A stretch of DNA of 64,000 nucleotides, taken from assembly GCA_037389465.1 (NCBI GenBank), contig JAZARR010000231.1:1426001-1490000 (forward strand), in the 5' to 3' direction. Origin of the DNA: Baylisascaris procyonis (lineage: Eukaryota > Nematoda > Chromadorea > Rhabditida > Ascarididae). A program made the translations under genes and the position numbers. The notes beneath the pieces were generated by a model. The model had not been told where the DNA came from and made no database searches. It worked only from the letters and a program-made list of their open reading frames with translations. This document shows, in pieces, positions 40,301-52,200 of this stretch (its first letter is position 1; each line of letters starts with the position of its first letter).

Positions 40301-43300
40301 TTTCATTAGCGGAACTGCATAGAAAAATCGCTCAGTGGTGCTGTCGATAGTAAAACAATGAAAATATTTTTTATTAAGCTGAGTAAAAATTCGCTATTTT
40401 TTTGCGATATAGGCATTATGACAATCATTTTGAGCAAATTTTTTTTTCACCAAAAATTTTTAAACGAAGATTTTATTCGTATTCAAATGAACTAGTTGAT
40501 TTGTTAGTAGAGTGATTTATGCAAATCACGACATGCTTTATCCTTCCTTTAAACGTTAAGCTCAGAAAGAAGCGACAAAGGCAAAAAAAGCGCCTATGAG
40601 ATCGATGCACCTGGAACGCAAACGCCAATCACGCAAGCGATCACTCTTCAAAGAACTACTGTCGATTAGCTTCAATGCCTTAATCGGCCTTCGTTCTATG
40701 ATCCCTTCTTATGGCGTTTCAAAAGGATTTTCGTGTGCCTACTTCACTATTTCGTTGATCCTTTTTCAGGGACTTCTAAAGAAGTCCATAAAAGTTGCAT
40801 TTCCGTAGAAAAATTGAAATTGCCATAGCTTATCTTGAAAAAAAAGGACCTTAAAATATTGGAAAAGAAAGCGCAAGAAGGAATTAAATAAGCAGTAAGA
40901 AAATTATTTCCGGTATAACGTCATTCATCATGATATTTTGAAGCATAACACTTCCAAAGTGGTCAGCATCAGGTAAAACTTCAGGTAGCTAGGTTTTTTA
41001 TAAAATGGAAGCCGTGAAAAACCTAGTAGGTAATTGCAGCGCAAAACCATCCCCGGAAATTCGATGATGATCACCAATCGATTATAATTTAAACAATGTT
41101 CGATTTCATAAAGATATGCCAATTTCAATGTCATTCTATTATATACGCAAGTGTAATACAAAAACTCGATAAAGAATGTTTCTCATTATTTTAAATTAAA
41201 TTTATTTAAGCAATACTGCAATTATTAGGAAGGATTCACATAATAAAATAAAGATTTCATTAGTCGAAGCCTTCAATAATGAAGAAAAACCGAAGATATT
41301 TAGCTCTTATATCTAGTTATTTCTATACTATTGAATATAATGCAAAAAATTTTGGTTTAATCTTCATTAGTGTATGGAAAAACAGGTTAACCAGTGAATC
41401 AGCTTTTCATCTTTTCGAATGCCATTACTGCTCGGAGATACAACATGCAGTTAGATATTTTCCAAGTTGGCTGAAGAAAACACTCCAATCTAGACCACCC
41501 GATCATATCGAAATAGAAATTAGCTCAAGACGTAAATATAAACTATCTAAAGAAAAGCTGTTCATAGTAATGAAAAACAAGAACGAAACAATACTAACTC
41601 AACAATGGAATAAATAAATTACAGCCTATTCCAGACGATAAATTACCAGTTGCCACTATTATGGATTCTACATAATAACAAGAAAAAATAAACATGTGGG
41701 CATTTCAATGATTTTCTACACAATTCAACACAAAGGCATAAAACAACATCAATATTTCTTCTTTGAGCGAAGCAAAACTCTCAAACTTGAAAAAAAAAGG
41801 TTTAAGCATAGAATGGTGAGCACCTAACCCACTGTCAAACCATATAAGACGGTTGCGTAGTTCAGCCACTCATCACTATGATTTCTATTGCGAATGATTG
41901 TTTTATCAACTCATAGCAATGGCTTATCTCCCAAGTAATTGCGCGCTGAATGCTCTACTTATGCATATATTAGACCATTGCTTTTGTGCTATGGATTTTG
42001 TTTTTGATAGCAGTAAAGATCAACGAGATATCGCTGAAATAAACGATTCGATTTTATATCGTTGAGAATTTCACTAAGGAGAAAGTATTAGAAAAACATG
42101 GAAAAGTGGGAATTCTTCTCGAATGCAACGGTTATATGAGCTTGATTCACTAGTATCCGTTATCCTAATCCCTGTATGAGTGGGATTTAAATCAGTCTGC
42201 TCTGGATGCTGAGGTGGATGAAGACGATTGCTTTGCTTCCTGCAGCAAACACTTAAATTTTTTTTTAGTGTTTTCCGCTACAGAACCGCTTGAGCGGCAG
42301 TAGGCACTATACGTATCGGTGCTACAAGTTGCAAAAAACGTAACAAAGTAGTCCCAAAGACTAAATAACGATTACATATTATATGACTACGGGGAAACTT
42401 TAAAGGTCGCATGAGTCACTAAAATTAAAAAAAACACTGATCTTAGAAGTCGCAGCACTAACGAATCTGATCGTCAGAGCTACCTTGAAACTAATGGTTC
42501 GATCTACAAGTTGATAAAGCATGTTCAAATGCGATGATCATCTGCCATCTCATAACTTAAAAACAAATCAACCTGATTTAATAATGACTGTTTTACCGTA
42601 TCCCAAAGCTAGTAAATCCACGGAAATCTCGAGTGATATCGAATTAGGAAGCCTTCTCTTCTCTTGCATGAATTGTCCTTTCAACCTTTCTTCCTTCCTT
42701 CTCATTTAATAGCATTACTCTGTTCGTCTTTAGCATCACGAGTTACGAACTAATTTGCATATTGCATTTCACATCGGATTGCGGCCACATCACGGTTATT
42801 ACTGTTTCCATCAGCTGAGTATCAGCATATAGGAATATGACTTTAATAATCCATCATTCATACTCAAAATATTGATGCAAAACAATAGACTTTCATCCGT
42901 TGGTGATCCTGAAAGCTTTCATCCGTTGCTGAAGAAATTTAAAAGCATTAGAAACCTAGCAATGATCATTGCTTAAACAGTAACCGTTTCAGATGAAAAA
43001 TCCTCTGTTTTATCGTTCCCATCAATGCTCCAAATATCACTTACGAATTTCGTGAATTCAATTCAGAACTGGGAAGGTCTCAGCTTCCCTTCAACGATGT
43101 GGGTAGAAAGCATCATCCATCGACCCAAAATTGCCGACTTTAGTGCTGCATGGTTTATACTGTTACCTTGTCAATAACGCTGAAGAAATGGTTGAAAAAG
43201 AATTAGGCTTACTTGCCCATCTCTAAGCTTAACTGATTATAACTAAGTAGTCAAACAAATGAGTCTTTTCTGAATAAGGATATCTTCGACCTACTGCTCA

Positions 43301-43397
43301 TAAAATCTACAGAGATTTGACTGGAACTTTGATTCTTTTTGTGCAAAAATTTTTTTGAGCTTTAGTAATCATTACTCTCTTCTTCACCATTAAAATC

Positions 43398-43879
43398 TGT
43401 TGTACGATGTCATTTAGACTAAGGCTCGCATGTGAGGTAGATTAGTCGGCTATAGATCAAGCAGGAATAATCTGCCGTGCAAAGTAAGTCAAAGAAGGTC
43501 GAAAGCATAGAGGCAGGCCAAACGACTACCCTGCGTGTGTCGTGAGACCAGCCTGAGGCAGAACCGGGAGGATATAAAAGGGGTCAAGGTGCTCATCTAT
43601 TCATTCCAGCTTCTAGACTAGTCTGAAGGCCGAGTGAGCCTACGTGTGTGCGCAGGATGATCCGCGCCAACGTGGGAGTCGAATGCGTGATCGTGCCGGC
43701 GCCTGAAGCTATCCTGATGTCTCTCCTTATTTATCACCCTACTGTATAAGTGTAATAAAGTGTTCGCCCCCTACAATTGTGTCGTCTAGTAATTTTTACT
43801 CGATCGCAGCTCAACAGAGCGTGCAGATTCTCAAGAAGACCTGCAGGACTAGACGAGCCAATGGGAGTTCACCGTTACA
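43398..43879 (+). mobile_element. LTR-like retroelement relic (possible solo LTR)
   Basis: A roughly 480-bp segment, mostly GC-richer than its flanks, has the architecture of a retrotransposon LTR. It starts TGTTGTACGA and ends GTTACA, with a TATAAAAG box at 43573-43580 and an AATAAA poly(A) signal at 43754-43759 followed by a GT/T-containing stretch. No gag, protease, reverse transcriptase or integrase sequence adjoins it, so it would be a solo LTR. No convincing target-site duplication or tRNA primer-binding site was seen, so the ends are tentative. An orphan Pol II promoter or unknown non-coding transcript could give the same pattern. Confidence 0.45.
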
Positions 43880-46214
43880 AGCAATCCTCAAATAAAAAAT
43901 CACTTTTGTTCACATCTTTCATTAACTAACGTACTAAGGACACTAGTTTTACGCAAATTTTTTTTTCTTGAATCTAGAACTACAACGACGGTGAAAGGAG
44001 AGAACCTCGTTTTTTCAACGAGGCTGAGGCTTTCAACCTTAAAACATCCTTTTTCGACTCATATAAAAATCAAAACGCCGTTAAGTTGATATATTTCTGC
44101 AAATTTTGACGGCTAACCTTTCCGGATCACGCGATACAGATGAAACTGCTACCCTTTGCACCTATTAAACAACCGCGCATGCATATTTTATCAACGATAA
44201 GTTCAGTTGAATATGCCTAGAAAATTGATAGAAACACTAAAATGAGACAAACGCAGTAATGCCGACAAAATTCCTTCTGCAATGTTCATTACTTATTGCT
44301 TGAAATTTATTTCAAAAAATACAAAAGAAATTTTAATGAAGGAACGAATAAAAATGCAAATATGTTATAACTGATGCTGAAGAAATATGGGAATTTCCAA
44401 CATGAAAGAAGTGAGAATGCGGGTTGAATTTGCGCAATTTTGTTTAGCAACTAATTATGATAACGTGATCACCTATCAATATCGATTGATCAACGTACAA
44501 TTATCGAAGTAAAAAAAAACACAATAATATAAAGACATAAACAAACATCCTAGAGCAATGATCGATAATAAACGACGGCAAATTCTAGCAGCATCGCAAA
44601 CTTTCAAAAATGAATCTCAAACCCTGCTCAATCATTTCTGATTATATCGAAGTAAATAAAAATGTCACATTTATTGGTCATATAGTTCTCTTTCCCCCCT
44701 TCCATCTCCTTTAGAAAATCACCATCGACGCTTAAGAAGCCAGAATATGCAACCACATGAAACTTCAAAAAAAAAAACAATAAAAAATGGTCACAATTAA
44801 AGATGAGACAATTTAAATACGATTAATAATATCAGAAAACGAAACGAAGACAATGATTAGAAAACAAAAAAACGATTTGTATATTACGAGAAAAAAATCC
44901 GCTTATAAGCTGTACATGAAAACTCTTCGTGCTATAGTTCTGACTGTTATGTACCCCTTCTGTCTTAAACTTATATTCGATGTTGACAATGCGGTATCCT
45001 CTGAAGAGATGAATAATGTTAAAAAGCTAGCATCTTCAGATTAGACAACCCACCCATATGCGTCATATTCTAGCACTCCAGCCTCCCTATCCCTCCCTCC
45101 AGGTAACGCTATACTGTTTCGCTAAACTTGCAATATACCATAAGACCACAAGAGTTATCAAGCAGGCCTAAAGTGCTCATGAATTTGAGAAAAAAATGGA
45201 TACATCATCGGAGAATATTGTAAAATTACGATTTATTTAAATTCTAAATAACATTTTCAAAGAAAAAATCACTTTCAATTTCTGGCAATCAGCAATTCGT
45301 TTAATGCTTTTCAGTCACCTAATATCACTGATCAATCCCAATAACTAATGTGTTCTCAGCGAGGTAATTCCCCTAAAATTTCAACAGCACCTCATCGTTA
45401 ACAAGAATAAATGAAATTAATAAGAAAAAGAGTAAAACATTCATGCATATTAAACCAACAAATGTACATCAAATTTAGACAGCATTTGATGTCAATAAGC
45501 AATAATACAGCAAAGAGATCTGAAGCAAAAAAAAGGAAACAATATGCAGGCAATGGTCGCCATAACAAAACGCCCAACGTTGTAGTAATAGTGGTTCTTG
45601 TTACTGCACGCATCACATGGAAAGACCTCCATGGCTCGAAGAGAAAAAAATGTCAAGAAACCAATCAATTTTACCAGCAATCAGTGACCGCTGATACCAT
45701 CAAGGCTTGTGATATTAAACTCTGCCTTCACGACTTATGTTACAATGAGATGAAACGGACAAGTTCTATTAGTTGAATTTCATGACAAATGCTACACGAT
45801 TATTTCATCTAACTCCCCTCTTCCCCCACCCCCCTCCTCAAATCTTAAAAGCGAATTGAAGAACTTTCAAGTCAGTTGATAGAACGTTGGAGTTCATCCA
45901 CAACAACGAACATCAGCATATCAAAGCAAAATGACGTTTTTAAAAATTAAAACATAATAACGTACTGCATATCGATGCCACATAAATTCAACGACATTAA
46001 TATACAGCATATTTGAACGTGTGCTGTCCTATTATACCAAAAGCTAACATTACACTTTGAAAGAGTATTTTTTCCTCTCTTGTGTTCTTTCTCCCCGACC
46101 TATCCATTCCACTATCGCATAAATGACCCAATTTCCATGGATAGAATTCGAGGTCTCCCGAAGACAGTTTTTCCTGTTATCTTTTAAGACGATTAGCACT
46201 TCTGAGATAGAATC
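43880..46214. other. Intergenic DNA 3' of coh-1
   Basis: AT-rich DNA without supportable exons. The frame at 45411-45776 (plus) is 121 codons, Lys-rich and without known motifs. The coh-1 3' UTR must lie just below 46215, but no clear AATAAA on the minus strand was identified within the first few hundred bases. Confidence 0.45.
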
Positions 46215-49200
46215 TTAACTGGCGATTGATGTGACGGCAATATTAGGTCCAGCCGATATGACAATCTCGCCATATGGTTCATCTTGTTTCACATCAATTG
46301 CTTGCCATTTTTTCAGCACAAGCAATGTGTAAAATTTCTGAGCTGCCGTCTTTCGTGTTGAACCCTTCGTGAGGAGATCCGACAAAGTGATCTAAAACAC
46401 ATCAATTAAACAAGTTCAGATCAGCTGCAAATGCAACCACTGTTGCCTATTTTCAGCATAAATCATACATCAAAACTGACTAAATAGTTAATAAAGAAGT
46501 AAAACTCTCAGTGATGTGATTACTCTATTCCAATCCATTCTTGAGCTTATATAGCATAAAGAATATGTAACGCACCTCCTCACTGGCAGACGACTTGAGC
46601 TTAGTGGAGATTGAGTTGAGGACGTTTTGCGTCCTCTTCGTCCATCTGTGGTCATCATCGGCTTCGCCCACTCCATCCTCCTCCTCCATTGTTCGCTGCA
46701 ATATAAAACCAATATCACAGAGCTTATATTATTTGCTCTTTGAAAACAATCACCCTTTCTTAGTCAATGTACGTGTTAGTCGACCAATCTGTTGCAATAT
46801 GCCTTGCCTACCTATTATTTATTATCATAGGTCAACAAGTTCATCCAACCTTGTTCAACAAGCGAAATTAGGATCGCATCGCATTTCATCATAGGAGTTT
46901 CTGAACGAGTTAGAAGGAACGAATAGAAATGCACATGCCATCCCCCATCACCATTCTGCAAAAATGGCATACGAATCCTTCTGAGCACTAAAAATTTTAT
47001 AAACCTAAATTACACTAATCCAGTATCCAATTACCATATAACAGCTAAGGTAAACCAAAAGCAAACCTCTGCTCGGCTCCTACGCTCTTTCTTTTTATCA
47101 CTGACTGCCAATGGTTCTTTAGCAGTTGTTTCTAGCAGAGCTTCTTCTGCTACACCTTGTGGCTCCTCTTCAGGAACTGGTTCCATTCCAATCGGTGAAC
47201 CCATCGGCGACAATCCACCCCCGCCGAGCTCCTCAAAGTCGTCCATACGATCGTCCTGCAATTAAACACAATGCGCAAAGACATGAACGATCAATTTCTC
47301 AACCGTGAGTGAAAATCATCAGCAATTGACGAATGAAAAGTAATCTAGGGACAAACTCGGCCCTTGGCTATATTCACTTCTTTTCACAAGTTTGCAGTGG
47401 AATCGTAACCTTCCTATTTTGGAAAGTGTAATTACCGGTACTGTAATAAACTACCCGGTACTGCAATAAATTCTGCAAACAACGGCAGCAAAAAGCACCA
47501 ACATATTCCACAATTTTTTCCTGACTGATACGATATATTAACAGCTTAATGGATTGTTCACTTTCACCTACTCCAGCATCCAATGTAATTGAAAAAAAAA
47601 GTGAATTTCCATTATTCACGTAAGTTGTCAAACTTCAGTATCACCTAAAATAATTAAAAACCCACCTCTAATCGTTCCTCTAAACGCAAAAAATGCTCGT
47701 GGAAGGTAGGCTAAAAGCTTAACGAAACAACTGAAGCAAACGAATAACAACTCATTGCAAAAGAAAGTATCAGCATATATCACCGATCATTATCACCGAA
47801 GTGATATTGATGAATTGGTCAAATCTTTCACATCTATTTTTGAAGCAAACAAGCAAAAGAAAATCACGCGCTTTTCCTACAAGCCTATAAAATCTCTTCA
47901 TGTATTTGTATTAAATCCGTAAATTGCATGAGTAAAGCTTACAAAACTTTGACAGACCAGAAGCGTTTCGTGCTGCCTCGGTTAAATGCTGACATCATCC
48001 AGATGCCAGGCGTATGGAGATGATCCAACCGTTATCCGTTCAACTTATCCATATCAAGCAGAAAAGCATGTGAGCCTATTACTCTTAACGAAGCAAGTAA
48101 GTAAAAATAAAAGTAATAAAATCTACATCTCTATTGACCACGTTTCCTCATCATATTTTGTAAAAATTTGATATTATCAACGCAGTCGTCAAAATTAGTA
48201 AAGCTGAGAAGCTAAAATATACCATGAAACCAGAGACGATACTTCCTTCCGGTTCGATACCTTCTTCGACACTTTCGACCATTTCGAGATCACGACGAAT
48301 CTCATCTCCACTCACCGCACCTGCATTACGGGATCGAAGCACGAGATGTGAACGATACACCTGTAATCGGCATTTGCAGAAAAATTTCAACTCCCCATTT
48401 CTTCCATCTATCAAAAACTAACGCTAAATAACAACTCCTCATCACTATGGAGTCAACTGATCCGATTCAATGAATAACAAGAATTTGATGATCACACAAG
48501 TAGATGTTTGCTATGCCTTCAGTGCTTATGCTCGACTCTGTGTGGTGTTTATAGTTACAAGTCAAATCTCTGTAACATGTACGTCAACTTTTTTTTCGCA
48601 CTTCTACTTCATTATACTCATTTAACGGTCTTTGCTTAATGTGCATTATGCCCGACCACAATGACTTATAGGGATCTTCTGTAGCATTTCTGGATTTCTG
48701 GATATCTGCTCTTTACCGCTTTATTAGAATTGCTCTGAAAATAGCCAATGAGAATGTATCAGGAACAATCATTGAAGGTGGCTCGAAAAGGAAAAGAACT
48801 TTTCCATACAGGTTTCTGAACCTATAAGAACAAATATATTAGTAGATCAAACGTGTTCGGTCTGAGGTCGATCGCTACCGCACATCCAAACATCAATTTG
48901 GAATTAAAATGCAACCCTTAGTATAGTATTGAAGAAGCAAAAATAGTTCGAATGAGACAAACCTTTAGAAGTGGTGCTGCACGGAGTGACGCACATCCAG
49001 GATTATTAAAAAGACGTTCCACATTGCCACTTTCCTTCAAACGCATCAGCTTTTTAGTGGGTGGTGCCAAATCGAGTGGTTGTAATGTATCTCTGAAAAT
49101 ACACAGACTTATTAATAAATACGATTTCACAATCAATAGATTAGCATCTCTTATTGTAAAAAACAACACTTCAGAGGAATAAAGTAAGTGCCCGCAAAGA

Positions 49201-52200
49201 AAATGTCCATTAAAGAGAAATTTTTCTTCAAAAAATATCACCCAATACATCGACTGCGATAGAATTCAAATAATCTTTTAATTTAAATAAACTTGAATAG
49301 AATAAATAAATTAAATAAGATGAACAATCCCCCATTCACCCGTCTCATTGATACTATTTTGCAATGTGAGAAAATCATAAATAAAACAGTACTCAATTCC
49401 ACCTATAACGAATCATAATAACCTCGCAAATATAGAACACCAACTTTTGAAGCAATAAAATGCTGATTCATTCGGAAACGATCTTAACAAGCTTTTATCA
49501 ATAAGAAGCATGCACACTGACTTGTGCTGAAACTTTTCTTCATCTAGCAGTTTTACCCAATCTTTAACGTCTCTTTATCCTATATCCAACAATCACTTTT
49601 GCCTCTGTCAAGAAGGCTGTTCGAAGAAGTAATGAATTTCATTACAACAATAATGGTGCCAACCAACTACGATCATTTAAAGATCCTCAGACCAAATAAA
49701 ATTGAGAACAACTAAATGGTACCTATAGTCGGCCATATTCGCTTTCATTTCATCACCTGAGATATTCTTCTGCTCGTCGATTATAAGCCGTCGTTTCCTC
49801 TTTGGCTTTGTTTTCTCCATTCCTGCCATTGCCATAGCTGTCGCATCAAGAGGCTCGAGTGCAAAACTTTCACTCAAAATTGCACCTGTAAATTAGTTAT
49901 TGCTAAAGGAACTTAACTTACTACACATTAAAAGTTAGCACTTTTAATTTACCATTATTTGCATAAACTGTTATAAGTATAAACTGAAACTATTCTAGAC
50001 GTAAAAGCCATAGGGTCCGAACACTTTCGAATTGATTCTTTGTAAAATGCTAATAAAGCATTGCCCGATTCTGTTTTAAAAAATGAGAAAATAATATGTT
50101 CAGTCTTTATTTTTCAAGTGCAGATTATTTCGCACAAAATGTCAAAAATTTTCCTCATCTTTTTCCCGACTAAATTTGATTGCTTAACGCTTCTTCCACA
50201 CCCATAAGTCACGTGCCAAGAGGGGGTGGAGGACGAATAATTTAACACATGATAACGTATAACAGAAAAAATCAGCGTCTCTCAAACATTTCAATAAAAC
50301 GTACACGGGTAAAAAATTTGCTTTCTCCATACCTTCTCCGAGAGTTTGGAAAATGAAGTGCTTCTTCGCCCTCCCCTCCCCACCTCCCCCTTCTTCATTC
50401 AGGCTATGGGAAAAAATTTATTGTCTAATACTGCAAAATAACTCTTTAATGTTTCTCGCACAGATTCATCTATATGTGGAAATTGCATATAATACCTGGA
50501 CATAATCTCCCGTCCTCTTACAAAGTTCTTCATCTGAATACTAATGATTCATGATACAAAAGTAGGCAAGACAAAGAAACAAGTGGTTTTAGATGCTCAC
50601 TAGTAACGGAAGGCGCAACGCCAATGCCCGAAATAGCACCAACACCCATCTCTTCGGTTTCCATTGGAATTTCATGCTCTGCACCCGGTGCCTCCATGGC
50701 ATCGATCCCCTTTGCCAATTCACTTTCATTGAAGAGCACATCTGAACGGTGTAAAATTCAAACCATGAAGTTGAAGCCACAGGTGAGTCAAAAAATTTAC
50801 GGCAAGTATACCACAATTTGTTCTAATTATTTAAAAAAAACTGAATAAGATGCATGAATAATAAAGTTTGCATATTTTATAACTCTAATCAGCAGAGAGA
50901 ATATAGTAGATCAGGTGATCACAGTGGAAAAATAAAACAAACAAATCATTTTAACAGCACTAGCGTAAACTTTCGCCGCAAAAAAATACTTCCTAGGACC
51001 TGGGATGGGAATTTCAAGAACATGGTTGCTTTCATACTCAACTAAAGCGTTCTTCGATCATAAAATCGACCAACAACGCCTTATTTTGACAATTAAGGAT
51101 GTCTGTTTATCCGCCTATCCGGGCATTTGCATATTCTATCGGTTTTCGAACAGCTGAGAGGCGGATATTTGGGCATCAACTTATCTATCTATTTGCCTTA
51201 ATTTTCACAATAAAATTATTCATACCAACTGACATAAGTTCATTTTCAATTCTTTTATTCGCATCAGTGTTTGCTCACCAATTTTGCACAATCGGTCTCA
51301 TCAACTCATCTTGGATAAATCCATTTTTTTAAACCTTTTTCTTTCACTTCTGCTCACTCATGTCTGTCAATGAGCAAACAAACAGAAATTGGTTTTTGAA
51401 CTGAAACAGCACCAACTCTCGATCGACAAAAATAGTTTAAAAAAGCACTGACTCTCACCAATATTTATATTTCAACAAATAAAAGGATAAAATACTGTGT
51501 AGCTGTCTTTAAGGTATTCAAATTTTTAAACCTACCATCAAGCATATTATCGGTTCCAAAATCAGCAAAATCTTCGTCAGGTTCAGGCATGCCGAGATGA
51601 TCGCCAAGAGCGATATCGATGTGTCTCGCTGTAAATGCATCCGGTTTCGCGATCGTCGGTGATGACCCCAGAGTAGTTGCACCTGACGCTTCGTGATTCA
51701 CCTCGAGATGATCCATCACTTCAGATGATCGCTCTCGACCTGCTTCTACATCATCGCCGAAGAATCCAATTGAATTCTCTCCAAAATCGTCACCCTGTAG
51801 ATCAACTGCTTGAAATGTTTCTGAATAAATTATTCACTTTTGTCTATTTTTCAAAGTTATTTAGAGCAAAATAGGCTTTTCACGGTTACAAAAAAACTTT
51901 CATCAGAAAAGATGCAAACATGACTCACTCCAAATTCACCACCAAATGGCATTTCTGTGGATTCGGGGATAAGATCCTCCTTCAGTGTTATATCATCGAT
52001 TCGGCTCTGATTAATATGCATTTGTGCTTGCACATCGAGATCATTGAAATCGGGTAACGCTGCATCGAAGTCATGGAATACCTATGAATATATTATCATT
52101 CAATACTTTTATTCAATTCACTACTGAAAACGGCCCTCACATAGAAATATCACAGAATCCCTTTCATATTCCAGTTTTCATGATTAAGAAACATTCCGAT

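Larger units (their letters stand above)
33755..43397. other. Gene-free intergenic DNA (coh-1-proximal part)
   Basis: No gene is supported. A 112-codon frame at 41279-41617 starts with ATG but shows no domain, and a few frames of that length are expected by chance here. Noted elements are a four-site GATA cluster (34651-34686), a perfect 29-bp tandem duplication (35080-35137) and a 13-bp inverted repeat (37225-37361). The stretch 38.5-40.5 kb is very AT-rich. Confidence 0.5.

Noticed and set aside
41279..41617. 112-codon ATG-initiated plus-strand frame
   Set aside because: No recognisable motif or splice context, and a few frames of this length are expected by chance at this base composition.
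43398..43879. Full-length LTR retrotransposon
   Set aside because: No second LTR, primer-binding site or retroelement coding sequence adjoins the LTR-like segment.
45411..45776. 121-codon Lys-rich plus-strand frame near the coh-1 3' end
   Set aside because: No homology recognised; AT-rich composition makes Lys/Asn/Ile frames common.
47031..47261. Separate small protein beginning [14 protein letters not shown] on the minus strand
   Set aside because: It is coh-1 exon 9 read past its splice sites into intron sequence.
48952..49182. 76-codon plus-strand frame
   Set aside because: Antisense shadow of coh-1 exon 7.
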